A stretch of DNA of 64,000 nucleotides from the NCBI RefSeq assembly GCF_900128495.1, contig NZ_LT635801.1, positions 2,816,691-2,880,690 of the forward strand, written 5' to 3'. This DNA comes from Bacteroides ilei. Its GTDB lineage: Bacteria > Bacteroidota > Bacteroidia > Bacteroidales > Bacteroidaceae. The translations under genes and the position numbers were made by a program. The notes below the pieces were generated by a model. That model was not told where the DNA came from, made no database searches, and saw only the letters and a list, made by a program, of their open reading frames with translations. Below are positions 35,441 to 44,174 of the stretch, in pieces (position 1 is the first letter of the stretch; each line of letters begins with the position of its first letter).

Positions 35441-36507
35441 AACTTTACTATTACCATACCCGCCCCATTGTCCCTGCTTTAGAGGAATGGAAGGAACATA
35501 AGCATCCGGGACACATTCTGTACGGACTTACCCATTTCCCGAAATATGGAATAAAGCCTATACTCCATCCTTATCGTCACTTCACTTCCCGAAAAAAGCT
35601 GATGTGGTACAATCTGTGTACCATTTGGAACAAACGGAAAGAATTCGATATACTCTACGGAACCTCCTACCGGGGCCTGGAACTGCTTATCTTCCTGCGT
35701 GCCCTGAGAATCTTCCGCAAACCGATAGCTGTCTGGCACCATCAGGCTGTTCCTCAGACAAAAGGTTGGCTGAAAAGCCGGCTTTCACGTCTCTTCTATA
35801 AAGGGATAGACTGCATGTTCTTTTTCAGCCAGGCACTCATAAATGATTCGTTGAAGACCGGAAAAGTAAAAGAAGAAAACATGTTCCTGATTCACTGGGG
35901 AGCCGATCTCGACTTCTATGACCGGATAAAAGACGAGGCCAAAGACAAGGAATTCATCTCTACCGGTAAAGAGAACAGAGACCTTCAGACACTATTGCAG
36001 GCCTTTAATGACACCGGACTGGAATTCGATCTCTATACATCTCCTGCCAATGGTGACCAGAAATATGAGGAGATAATCAACCGTTTCCATCACAAGACCA
36101 ATATCCATATTCACCTCGTAGAAGGAATCATCCCTTATCAACTGGCACTCGAAGTAGCCCGTTCAAAGGTTGTGGTCATTTCTTGCCTCAACTATCCGTA
36201 TACCATCGGACTGACTACCTTGGTAGAGGCACTGGCACTGGGACTTCCTGTCATCTCTACCCGCAATCCTAAATTCGAAATGGACCTGGAAAAGGAACAA
36301 GCCGGTCTACTAGTAGAATACGCCGACGTAAAGGGCTGGGAGAAGGCATTAAAACAACTGCATGAACATCCCGAACAAGCCCGTGAAATGGGCAAGAACG
36401 GAAGACGAATGGCAGAAAGCACCTATAACCTGGAAAATTACAGCCGTGAACTGGCCGAAGTCCTGATAAAAAGATTTACCCACTATAGTACATTCAAAAA
36501 AGAATAA
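35437..36507 (+). CDS. Glycosyltransferase family 4-like
   Basis: 356-residue GT-B glycosyltransferase. Recognisable parts are VWHHQAVPQTKGW, LDFYDRI with the donor domain EFISTGKENRDLQTLLQAF, and TLVEALALGLPVISTRNPKFEMDLE (the EX7E-type catalytic segment), then GLLVEYADVKGWEKAL. Its start ATG lies inside the stop of the preceding gene (ATGA overlap), so it is translationally coupled. Donor sugar unknown. Confidence 0.85.
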   Translation: MKLYYYHTRPIVPALEEWKEHKHPGHILYGLTHFPKYGIKPILHPYRHFTSRKKLMWYNLCTIWNKRKEFDILYGTSYRGLELLIFLRALRIFRKPIAVWHHQAVPQTKGWLKSRLSRLFYKGIDCMFFFSQALINDSLKTGKVKEENMFLIHWGADLDFYDRIKDEAKDKEFISTGKENRDLQTLLQAFNDTGLEFDLYTSPANGDQKYEEIINRFHHKTNIHIHLVEGIIPYQLALEVARSKVVVISCLNYPYTIGLTTLVEALALGLPVISTRNPKFEMDLEKEQAGLLVEYADVKGWEKALKQLHEHPEQAREMGKNGRRMAESTYNLENYSRELAEVLIKRFTHYSTFKKE

Positions 36508-36509
36508 TG

Positions 36510-36517
36510 TACCTTTG
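36510..36517 (+). promoter_or_regulatory. Candidate internal -7 box in the GT cluster
   Basis: TACCTTTG, perfect TAnnTTTG, just after the upstream stop and 24 bp before the next ATG (36541). Confidence 0.4.
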
Positions 36518-36540
36518 TATAAAATTAACCCTACAGCCTA

Positions 36541-37803
36541 ATGAGAGTACTTATCATCAATACATCCGAACGCAGAGGAGGAGCTGCTATCGCTGCCAAC
36601 CGGCTGATGGAAGCCCTGAAAAACAACGGTATAAAAGCCAAGATGTTGGTGCGCGACAGGCAGACCAATGAAGTTACTGTAGTAGCGTTAAAAAAATCAT
36701 GGAGAAGCCTTTGGCAGTTTGCATGGGAACGTATCGTTATTTGGGCTACCAACGGTTTCCATAAACATAATCTGTTTGCTGTAGACATTGCCAATACAGG
36801 TACCGATATCACCAACCTGCCAGAATTCATTCAGGCTGATGTCATCCATCTTCATTGGATCAATCAAGGAATGCTCTCATTGAAGGATATCCGGAAAATC
36901 ATCGACTCAGGCAAACCTGTAGTATGGACCTTGCACGATATGTGGCCTTTTACCGGTATCTGCCATTATGCCAAATATTGTGAGAAGTATACCGTCCAGT
37001 GCCAAGATTGTGAACTGCTGGTACACCCGCATCACAAGGATCTTTCATACAAAGTATTCCGCCGCAAACAGAAGCTGTACAAAGATGCCAATATCACATT
37101 TGTGGCTTGTAGCCGTTGGCTGGAAGGCATTGCGCGTAAAAGCGCCCTGATCAGGAACCAGACCATTACAAACATACCGAACGCTATCAATACCAATCTA
37201 TTCACTCCGCGTCCGAAAAAATCAGTACGCGAAAAGCTGCACTTACCGCAAGACAAGAAACTGTTGCTATTCGGTTCCATGAAAATTACCGACAAGCGGA
37301 AAGGCATTGATTACCTGATAGAAGCCTGTAAACTGATAGCCGAGAAGAATCCCGGACTGAGCAGCCAACTAGGTGTAGTAGTACTAGGAAGTCAGTCGGA
37401 ACAATACGCTACGCTCTTCCCCTTCCCTATCTACCAGATGAATTACGTAAACAATGAAAAGGGTCTGGTAGACATCTATAATGCAGTCGACCTATATGTA
37501 ACTCCATCCCTGCAGGACAATCTACCTAACACGATTGTCGAAGCAATGGCATGTGGCATTCCTTGCGTAGGTTTCAACGTTGGAGGAATTCCGCAAATGA
37601 TCGACCATTTACATAACGGATATGTAGCCCAATATAAATCGTCCGAAGACCTGGCCAATGGCATCTGCTGGTCGTTCAATGAAGGTGATTATAACAGTTT
37701 AAGCGAAGAAGCACGGCGAAAGGCAGTAAATACCTATTCCGAACATAACGTCGCCATGAAATATATCCAGATTTACAACCAGATTACAGGAGACAATGCA
37801 TAA
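36541..37803 (+). CDS. Glycosyltransferase family 4
   Basis: 420-residue GT-B enzyme. The N-terminal MRVLIINTSERRGGAAIAANRL is the acceptor-side glycine loop typical of GT4 genes in Bacteroidetes surface-glycan loci. VVWTLHDMWPFTGICHY precedes a Cys-rich insert (KYCEKYTVQCQDCELL). The donor domain ends in VTPSLQDNLPNTIVEAMACGIPCVGFNVGGI with the two catalytic Glu positions. Overlaps the next gene by 8 bp. Confidence 0.9.
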   Translation: MRVLIINTSERRGGAAIAANRLMEALKNNGIKAKMLVRDRQTNEVTVVALKKSWRSLWQFAWERIVIWATNGFHKHNLFAVDIANTGTDITNLPEFIQADVIHLHWINQGMLSLKDIRKIIDSGKPVVWTLHDMWPFTGICHYAKYCEKYTVQCQDCELLVHPHHKDLSYKVFRRKQKLYKDANITFVACSRWLEGIARKSALIRNQTITNIPNAINTNLFTPRPKKSVREKLHLPQDKKLLLFGSMKITDKRKGIDYLIEACKLIAEKNPGLSSQLGVVVLGSQSEQYATLFPFPIYQMNYVNNEKGLVDIYNAVDLYVTPSLQDNLPNTIVEAMACGIPCVGFNVGGIPQMIDHLHNGYVAQYKSSEDLANGICWSFNEGDYNSLSEEARRKAVNTYSEHNVAMKYIQIYNQITGDNA

Positions 37804-38551
37804 CATACATCATCTGCACCCCAAATTCTCCATTATTACCGTGACCTATAATGCCGGAGAATTACTGGAAGATACAATTCAAAGTGTTATTACACAAACC
37901 TACAAGAATATCGAATACATCATCATTGATGGAAAATCGACCGATAACACTCTTGAAATCATCGACCGGTATCGTAACCATATTCAGACAGTAGTGAGCG
38001 AGCCCGACAAAGGTCTGTATGATGCCATGAACAAGGGAATAGCCAAAGCGACAGGAGACTATATCTGCTTTCTGAATGCCGGCGACGAACTGCATGAAGA
38101 TGACACCCTACAGCTAATGGTACACTCGCTCACATCCCTTACAGAACTTCCGGATGTCATTTATGGTGAAACAGCCATTGTAGATAAAGAAGGGCATTTC
38201 TTGCGTATGCGCCGCCTTTCCACTCCAGAAAATCTGACATGGAAAAGCTTCAAACGGGGTATGGTAGTCTGCCACCAGGCTTTTTTTGCCCGCAGAGACC
38301 ATGTCATGCCATACGACCTGCATTATAGATTCTCTGCCGATTTCGACTGGTGTATCCGTATTATGAAACAAAGTAAGGTACTCCACAACACCCATCTTAC
38401 CCTCATCGACTACCTGAATGAAGGAATGACAACCCGTAACCACAGGGCATCACTGAAAGAACGCTTCCATATCATGTGCAAACATTATGGATACATCTCC
38501 ACAATATTGTGTCATATTTCATTCATTATACGACTTCTATATAAAAAATAG
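37796..38551 (+). CDS. Glycosyltransferase family 2 (WcaA/WcaE-like)
   Basis: 251-residue GT-A glycosyltransferase: FSIITVTYNAGELLEDTIQSV, IIIDGKSTDNTLEII, SEPDKGLYDAMNKGI and FLNAGDELHED are standard GT2 motifs, closest in style to colanic-acid WcaE-type enzymes. It is the last glycosyltransferase of the rightward run, overlapping the preceding gene by 8 bp. A TlpA-like gene follows after 44 bp with no visible terminator. Confidence 0.88.
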   Translation: MHNIHHLHPKFSIITVTYNAGELLEDTIQSVITQTYKNIEYIIIDGKSTDNTLEIIDRYRNHIQTVVSEPDKGLYDAMNKGIAKATGDYICFLNAGDELHEDDTLQLMVHSLTSLTELPDVIYGETAIVDKEGHFLRMRRLSTPENLTWKSFKRGMVVCHQAFFARRDHVMPYDLHYRFSADFDWCIRIMKQSKVLHNTHLTLIDYLNEGMTTRNHRASLKERFHIMCKHYGYISTILCHISFIIRLLYKK

Positions 38552-38595
38552 AAAACTATAAAATAAAAAGAGTCATAACATTAAAATCGAACAAA

Positions 38596-39693
38596 ATGAA
38601 AAAACTGGTAATTTTAAGCCTTTTATTGGCATCTGTAACCGGGAATCATATTTTTGCACAACAGAAATATACCATTTCAGGAACCGTACCGGCCCAATAT
38701 GAAGGCAAATGCATTTATCTGTACGAAAATTCACGTAACCCGGCCAAGATAGACAGCGCATTTGTGAAGAACAGCACTTTCACCTTAAACGGTGAAGTTT
38801 CAGAAGCCCAGTTCGCAAATCTGGTCGCTGCCCCCAAAGACTTTATCGGGTCCGTATACCTCGATTCTACTCCGATATCACTCACTGTTTCTGAAACCGA
38901 CTATCAGGCTAACGGCTCCGATATCAACAACGTATGGGGAGAATATAACAAAGCCAACTACAAATTCAGTCTCACCGGCAACAAGCTTTCACAAGAATAT
39001 CGTGAACTGAGCCAGCAGGGAGAAGCCGCCAAAGACAAGATGGATGCTATCGAAAAACAGTTCAATGAAGAACAGGCCAGACTCACAGAATCAATCAAAG
39101 CAATATTACTGGCCAATCCTACCAATATAGCATCAGCCTACATCCTACAACGTTCCTATTACAACATGGAAACAGCCGAAGTAGACAAAATGCTGGAAGC
39201 TCTGTCGGCTTTAAAGGATATGCCCGCCTATAAAGCCGTAGCCGAACATCAAGTAGCTGCCCGAAGAACTGCTATAGGAACTTCATTTACACACTTCGAC
39301 ATGGCCGACCGTAACGAGCAAATGCACAATACTGCCGAATTTATAGGTAAGGGGAATTATGTATTGGTAGACTTCTGGGCCAGCTGGTGCGGACCTTGCC
39401 GGGCAGAAATGCCAAACGTGAAAAAAGCATACGAGACTTACCATTCTAAAGGATTCGAAATAGTAGGCATTTCATTGGATTCAAAAAAAGATGCATGGAC
39501 AAAAGCCATCGATCAGATGCAACTCCCATGGATACACTTATCCGACGTCAAAGGATGGCAATGTGCCGCAGCACAGCTATATGGTGTCAACAGTATCCCA
39601 TTCATGCTGCTGATAGGTCCCGACGGCAAGATTGTTGCCCAAAATCTAAGAGGCGAAGCTTTACAGAAAAAACTGGCGGAATTATACCAATAA
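38596..39693 (+). CDS. TlpA/ResA-like thiol-disulfide oxidoreductase with DUF4369 domain
   Basis: 365-residue exported protein: signal peptide 1 to about 21 (ending NHIFAQ), DUF4369 domain (about 22-115), a helical linker (about 130-225) and a thioredoxin domain with intact WCGPC (FWASWCGPCRAEMPNVKKAYETY) and cis-Pro loop (NSIPFMLLIGPDGKI). It probably reduces or isomerises disulfides in the periplasm. The mature part contains DSA and DST tripeptides that fit the D-S/T-hydrophobic O-glycosylation pattern described in Bacteroides (weak hint only). A bidirectional terminator follows. Confidence 0.9.
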   Translation: MKKLVILSLLLASVTGNHIFAQQKYTISGTVPAQYEGKCIYLYENSRNPAKIDSAFVKNSTFTLNGEVSEAQFANLVAAPKDFIGSVYLDSTPISLTVSETDYQANGSDINNVWGEYNKANYKFSLTGNKLSQEYRELSQQGEAAKDKMDAIEKQFNEEQARLTESIKAILLANPTNIASAYILQRSYYNMETAEVDKMLEALSALKDMPAYKAVAEHQVAARRTAIGTSFTHFDMADRNEQMHNTAEFIGKGNYVLVDFWASWCGPCRAEMPNVKKAYETYHSKGFEIVGISLDSKKDAWTKAIDQMQLPWIHLSDVKGWQCAAAQLYGVNSIPFMLLIGPDGKIVAQNLRGEALQKKLAELYQ

Positions 39694-39758
39694 TTTCTGT
39701 ATAATAAGCTATAGGCAACATGTAATCAAAGACGCTCTGATATAAAACCAATATTCTG

Positions 39759-39810
39759 AAAATGGCCCTGTCACTACTCTATAAAGATAGAGTCTGACAG
39801 AGCCATTTTT
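39759..39810. terminator. Bidirectional terminator
   Basis: Stem AAAATGGC.CTGTCA..ACTCTAT pairing with ATAGAGT..TGACAG.GCCATTTT, A- and T-runs on both sides. It serves the TlpA-like gene (+) and the YfhO-like gene (-). Confidence 0.85.
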
Positions 39811-39831
39811 ATATACCATCAATCACACGGA

Positions 39832-42324
39832 TTATTCCTTCCGTTTCCGATACTGAAGTACAAGAATCACTACCGCACCGAGAATCAGAACACCCAATGA
39901 AGCAAAAGCTACAGCTTCGGTTACATGCAGTGATTTCGGATCAAAAGTGAAACGGACAGTATGTTTTCCTGCCGGAACATTCATCGCACGCAGAATGTAG
40001 TCGGCACGTCCGTGCTCCACTTCCTTATCGTCGATATATGATTCCCATCCCGGATAATAGATTTCAGAAAAGACAACTACTCCACCCTTCGGTGAACTGG
40101 TTTCGTAAACCAACTCATTCGGCTTATAACTCTTCATGACAATGCTATTCAAGCTGTCAGCGGTAGCTTCAGCCGCCTTTATCTGACCGGAAAACCGTTT
40201 ATCGACTACAGCAGTCACCGCAGGGTCAAGATGATGGATAGCATCAATCTCCTCATTGGCATTATCCACATATTCCACTTTATCTACAAACCAGGCATTA
40301 CCCAACGCATATGGATTGAATACCGGTGCAGTACCCCCTCCTTGTAATGGGAAAATGAAATAACGGGTATTCAGCATATTCAATACCGGATAATGAGAAG
40401 AGTCTACCCGGGTCATGTCCCCACCAGCTTCTGAAAAATCCTTGAATAATGTATTCATTTCACCGTGAATATGCTCTTCTATCATCTCCTGGTAACGGCG
40501 GAGTTTGGCGGCATGATATCCACCGATACTCTTGTGCCAATATGAAGTCTCATTCTCATTAAACGTATTGGTTGAAAGATTTAATACACGATAATCAAGG
40601 GTCTTGTCGGCAAGAATGGCTTTATCTGTTTCTGAAGGTTGCAAAAATGGTTTCATCTCGGTTCCCTTCTCCACAAACTGCCCATCATACAAATAACGTT
40701 TATTTACGCTCCACATATCAACCAAACATATCAAAGCTATCAGACCTATAGTCCACTGAGCTTTCAGCTTACCTTTACAATACATCCATAGTAGGAAAAA
40801 GCCTATCAGAATAAAAATCAGGCTACGCCATGCATCAGCTGTAAAGATAGCCACACGCATTTCTTCCAGATTTATCAGAATGGGCGCCAGCTGTTCGGCA
40901 GGAATGGCATTTTGCAGAGCTTCCAGCTCCATTGACGACACATACGAAGGGAAAAAGACTTTAGGCAAGACCGCAAAAAGCAGACATAGTCCTCCCGTAA
41001 GTATCAGACTTATATAAAACGAACGGGACTTCTCCTTAAACAAGGCAGGACGCTCTATTACTTCTTTCAATGACATCATGGCAAGTAACGGAATAGTAAA
41101 TTCTGCTATCACCAGGATAGAAGACACCGCACGGAACTTATTGTACATAGGCACATAATCAATGAAGAAATCGGTCAGTCCCATAAAATTCTTACCCCAC
41201 GAAAGCAAAACAGAAAATATTGTACCGCCCAACAATGCCCATTTCATAGGACCTTTCACAATAAAACAACCCAAAATGAAAAGGAACATGACAAAAGCAC
41301 CGACATAAACCGGACCGGATGTACCTGGCTGTTCGCCCCAATACTGACCAATCTGATTATACAATCCCAAATAGGTAGGATCAGCCTTTGACATGGCCGT
41401 TTCATTCTTCGACAATGGCACAGACGCACCCCCCTTTACATTCGGCACCATTAATGAAAATGTCTCACCGATCCCATAACTCCATTGAGTGATATAGTCA
41501 CGTTCCAGACCACTTCCCGTCTGGTTGGCCGAATTTTCCTTGACAAGCTCACTCTTGCCGCGCATACTTTCCTTGCTATACTGATAAGTATGATACAGGT
41601 TTGAAAGATTTATGCAGATACCGATTATACCGGCTACCACCAATACACCCGTAGCCTTAAGGAATTGAGGAAAGCGCTTCTCCTTCCATGCCGCCACACC
41701 ATAGGCTATAGCCATAAAAAGCATGACAAAAAGGAAATAGTAAGTCATCTGTACATGGTTCGACACAATCTGTAAAGCCACAAATAAAGCGGTAACCAAT
41801 CCACCGGTCCAGAACTTTCCTCTATAGACCAATACCATACCGGCAATAGTTGGAGGAATATATGCCAAGGTTACAAACTTCCATATATGCCCGGCAGCTA
41901 TAATAATGAAGAAATAAGACGAAAAAGCCCAAACGATAGCCCCCAAAGCCGACAACCATACCTTGAAGTCAAAAGCACGGAGAAGGATATAGAATCCAAG
42001 CAGCATGACAAATACATACCATACATAAGTAGGAAGGAACAGATGATAGATACCCTGGATATAGTTCAACACCTTATTTGAAGAATAGCTGGGAGCCATC
42101 TGGTAAGTAGGCATACCACCGAACAATGCATTGGTCCAACGGGTAGTCTTACCGGTCTGTTCACGGTATTCGTTAATCTCTTGACCGGCTCCGATACCAG
42201 CAACGGCATCATGCTGCGCCAGAATACGCCCTTCGGTCACCGCCGGACAGAAATAGGCAAACGAAATGATGACAAACAGCACAATCGCCACAATATCAGG
42301 AAGTATTTTCTTGAATCGGTTCAT
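39832..42324 (-). CDS. YfhO-family polytopic membrane protein (putative GT-C glycosyltransferase)
   Basis: 830-residue inner-membrane protein with about 12-14 predicted helices, beginning DIVAIVLFVIISFAYFCPA, and a C-terminal extracytoplasmic region (about 560-800, with SPKGGVVVFSEIYYPGWESYIDD, ending in one more helix). This layout matches the YfhO family; characterised Gram-positive members take part in sugar decoration of teichoic acids using polyprenyl-phosphate sugars. In a Gram-negative the acceptor would be a periplasmic glycan or lipid; this is inference. D39 in AQHDAV sits in the first periplasmic loop, where GT-C enzymes keep their catalytic Asp. Monocistronic. Confidence 0.85.
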   Translation of the reverse strand: MNRFKKILPDIVAIVLFVIISFAYFCPAVTEGRILAQHDAVAGIGAGQEINEYREQTGKTTRWTNALFGGMPTYQMAPSYSSNKVLNYIQGIYHLFLPTYVWYVFVMLLGFYILLRAFDFKVWLSALGAIVWAFSSYFFIIIAAGHIWKFVTLAYIPPTIAGMVLVYRGKFWTGGLVTALFVALQIVSNHVQMTYYFLFVMLFMAIAYGVAAWKEKRFPQFLKATGVLVVAGIIGICINLSNLYHTYQYSKESMRGKSELVKENSANQTGSGLERDYITQWSYGIGETFSLMVPNVKGGASVPLSKNETAMSKADPTYLGLYNQIGQYWGEQPGTSGPVYVGAFVMFLFILGCFIVKGPMKWALLGGTIFSVLLSWGKNFMGLTDFFIDYVPMYNKFRAVSSILVIAEFTIPLLAMMSLKEVIERPALFKEKSRSFYISLILTGGLCLLFAVLPKVFFPSYVSSMELEALQNAIPAEQLAPILINLEEMRVAIFTADAWRSLIFILIGFFLLWMYCKGKLKAQWTIGLIALICLVDMWSVNKRYLYDGQFVEKGTEMKPFLQPSETDKAILADKTLDYRVLNLSTNTFNENETSYWHKSIGGYHAAKLRRYQEMIEEHIHGEMNTLFKDFSEAGGDMTRVDSSHYPVLNMLNTRYFIFPLQGGGTAPVFNPYALGNAWFVDKVEYVDNANEEIDAIHHLDPAVTAVVDKRFSGQIKAAEATADSLNSIVMKSYKPNELVYETSSPKGGVVVFSEIYYPGWESYIDDKEVEHGRADYILRAMNVPAGKHTVRFTFDPKSLHVTEAVAFASLGVLILGAVVILVLQYRKRKE

Positions 42325-42359
42325 GATACGATAGTTTATTAATTAATGTTTTCAGGGAG

Positions 42360-42367
42360 CAAAGATA
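42360..42367 (-). promoter_or_regulatory. Candidate -7 box for the YfhO-like gene
   Basis: TATCTTTG on the minus strand, 35 bp before the start codon. Confidence 0.5.
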
Positions 42368-42390
42368 ACAATATACTCCATGAAAAATAG

Positions 42391-42398
42391 TAACTTTG
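42391..42398 (+). promoter_or_regulatory. Candidate -7 box for mtnN-luxS
   Basis: TAACTTTG, perfect TAnnTTTG, 22 bp before the mtnN ATG and 23 bp from the opposing YfhO box. Confidence 0.5.
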
Positions 42399-42420
42399 TA
42401 ACCGAAAATCATTTTTACGC

Positions 42421-43116
42421 ATGAAAATAGGAATCATCACGGCCATGTCTTCCGAACAGAAGCAACTGGCCAGCCAACTGGAGAACAGAACAGAACGCAC
42501 AGAAGGACCTTTCACCTATATTGAAGGGACCATCCGGAAAAATACAGTTATCTTGATGCAATGCGGTATCGGTAAAGTGAATGCTGCAGCCGGATCCGTA
42601 GAACTGATACGTAATTTCCAACCCGACTGTATCATCAGTACCGGTGTGGCAGGCGGTATAGATACCTGCCTGAAAGTAATGGATGTAGTAGTAAGCCGGC
42701 AAATCGTCTATCACGACGTATGGTGTGGTGAAGGAAACGCCTACGGACAGATACAAGGACTACCCACCTATTTCAACGGTAACGATACACTTTATCAATG
42801 CGCCTTGTCGCTCGATACGGAAACCGCTATCCATGGCGGACTTATCTGTAGCGGAGACAAGTTCATTACTGAACGTAAAGAACTCGAAAGCATCAAAGGA
42901 AACTTTCCCGACGGTCTGGCTGTCGATATGGAATCAGCGGCCATCGCACAAGTATGCTACTTGTATAATGTACCTTTTATCAGCTTCCGCATCATCAGTG
43001 ATACACCGGGAGCCGAAAAACATCTGGAACAATACCAGAACTTCTGGGGCGAGATGGCCGACCGGTCTTTCCGCATTACGGAAACATTCCTAAAGGCATT
43101 ACCAGCCCGACTTTAA
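42421..43116 (+). CDS. mtnN: 5'-methylthioadenosine/S-adenosylhomocysteine nucleosidase
   Basis: 231-residue cytoplasmic nucleosidase (Pfs) that removes adenine from SAH and MTA. Motifs: IGIITAMSSEQKQL (catalytic Glu of SSEQ), MQCGIGKVNAA, ISTGVAGGID, and the substrate-binding VDMESAAIAQVCY, then FRIISDTPG with the catalytic Asp. Length is standard. It directly precedes luxS (27 bp), giving the two-step SAH to S-ribosylhomocysteine to homocysteine plus DPD pathway. Confidence 0.97.
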   Translation: MKIGIITAMSSEQKQLASQLENRTERTEGPFTYIEGTIRKNTVILMQCGIGKVNAAAGSVELIRNFQPDCIISTGVAGGIDTCLKVMDVVVSRQIVYHDVWCGEGNAYGQIQGLPTYFNGNDTLYQCALSLDTETAIHGGLICSGDKFITERKELESIKGNFPDGLAVDMESAAIAQVCYLYNVPFISFRIISDTPGAEKHLEQYQNFWGEMADRSFRITETFLKALPARL

Positions 43117-43143
43117 TCCATTCATACATATATCACACAGATT

Positions 43144-43623
43144 ATGAAAAAGATACCTAGCTTTACTGTCGACCACATCCACCTGCAACGTGGCATTTAC
43201 GTATCCCGCCAGGATACGGTAGGTGAAGAGATTGTAACCACCTTCGATATCCGGATGAAAGAACCTAACAGAGAGCCGGCCTTGAGCCCGTCGGCCATCC
43301 ACACAATCGAGCACCTGGCCGCCACATTTCTCCGGAACCATCCGGTCTGGGCCGACAAGATCATCTATTGGGGACCAATGGGATGTCTTACCGGTAACTA
43401 CCTGGTGATAAAAGGTGATCTTTCCTCACGGGAAATAGCTCCACTGATTACAGAAACATTCCAGTTCATTGCCGATTATGAAGGAGAAATCCCGGGAGCT
43501 TCCCCGAAAGATTGCGGAAACTATTTAATGATGAATCTTCCGATGGCAAAATGGGAGGCAAACAAGTTTCTGCACGAAGTACTGGAACAACTTACCGATG
43601 CCAATCTGGAATATCCCAAATGA
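43144..43623 (+). CDS. luxS: S-ribosylhomocysteine lyase (AI-2 synthase)
   Basis: 159-residue metalloenzyme that splits S-ribosylhomocysteine into homocysteine and DPD, the precursor of autoinducer-2. The metal ligands are visible: the two His of SAIHTIEHLAATFLRN (HxxEH) and the Cys in SPKDCGNYL; the active-site Cys is in GPMGCLTGNY. Full length. It sits in an operon with mtnN, so the first role is recycling of the activated methyl cycle; signalling is possible but not shown by sequence. Confidence 0.98.
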   Translation: MKKIPSFTVDHIHLQRGIYVSRQDTVGEEIVTTFDIRMKEPNREPALSPSAIHTIEHLAATFLRNHPVWADKIIYWGPMGCLTGNYLVIKGDLSSREIAPLITETFQFIADYEGEIPGASPKDCGNYLMMNLPMAKWEANKFLHEVLEQLTDANLEYPK

Positions 43624-43631
43624 AATAAAAA

Positions 43632-43672
43632 AAGATGAGCCGCCTTCCTACATACGGAGAGCGGCTCATCTT
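43632..43672. terminator. Bidirectional terminator between luxS and rpsO
   Basis: Perfect 12-bp stem AAGATGAGCCGC / GCGGCTCATCTT with a 17-nt loop, A-rich on the left and T-rich on the right; the genes converge. Confidence 0.85.
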
Positions 43673-43697
43673 CTGTTCGTTTGCAGCAAGTAAAGAA

Positions 43698-43967
43698 TTA
43701 CTTACGCAGACCGAGTTCCTTAACAATGGCACGGTATCTTTCGATATCACGGCTTTTCAAGTAGTTCAGCAAAGAACGACGCTTACCTACCAATGTTGTC
43801 AGAGCTCTTTCAGTACTATAATCTTTTCTGTTGAGCTTCATGTGCTCAGTCAGGTGAGAAATACGGTATGAAAACAATGCAATCTGTGCTTCAGGTGAGC
43901 CAGTATCAGTGTTAGACTTTCCGTACTTTTCAAAGATTTCTTGCTTTTTAGCTGCGTCTAAATACAT
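43698..43967 (-). CDS. rpsO: 30S ribosomal protein S15
   Basis: 89-residue primary 16S rRNA-binding protein of the 30S platform. The fold-defining segments TDTGSPEAQIALFSYRISHLTEH, DYSTERALTTLVGKRRSLLNYL and the C-terminal RYRAIVKELGLRK are typical. Length is exactly as expected. Monocistronic, with a -7 box at 44011-44018 and a 45-nt leader; autoregulatory leader structure may exist but was not resolved. Confidence 0.98.
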   Translation of the reverse strand: MYLDAAKKQEIFEKYGKSNTDTGSPEAQIALFSYRISHLTEHMKLNRKDYSTERALTTLVGKRRSLLNYLKSRDIERYRAIVKELGLRK

Positions 43968-44010
43968 AATTTGACTGTTTTTATAAATGTATAAATCTGA
44001 TTTGCGGGTG

Positions 44011-44018
44011 CAAAGATA
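44011..44018 (-). promoter_or_regulatory. Candidate -7 box for rpsO
   Basis: TATCTTTG on the minus strand, 44 bp before the rpsO start; a TTGC at about -33 is a partial match. Confidence 0.55.
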
Positions 44019-44145
44019 GTGAGAATCTTTTAGACAGCAACTTTTTCAAGGCCTTTTTTTATCTTAATTTGTTCAAACCGACCTTTTTAGCCCATAAATC
44101 TTGCTTAAATCATATTGTTTTTCGTATAATATTAAAGAAAAATCG

Positions 44146-44153
44146 TAACTTTG
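44146..44153 (+). promoter_or_regulatory. Candidate -7 box for typA
   Basis: TAACTTTG, perfect TAnnTTTG, 22 bp before the typA ATG at 44175. It excludes the upstream TTG at 44151 as a start because that codon lies inside the box. Confidence 0.55.
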
Positions 44154-44174
44154 TGCCCAAATTATAGGTATAGT

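Noticed and set aside
30170..38551. Typical phase-variable capsule locus
   Set aside because: No UpxY/UpxZ pair, no Wzy and no inverted repeats flanking a promoter were found.
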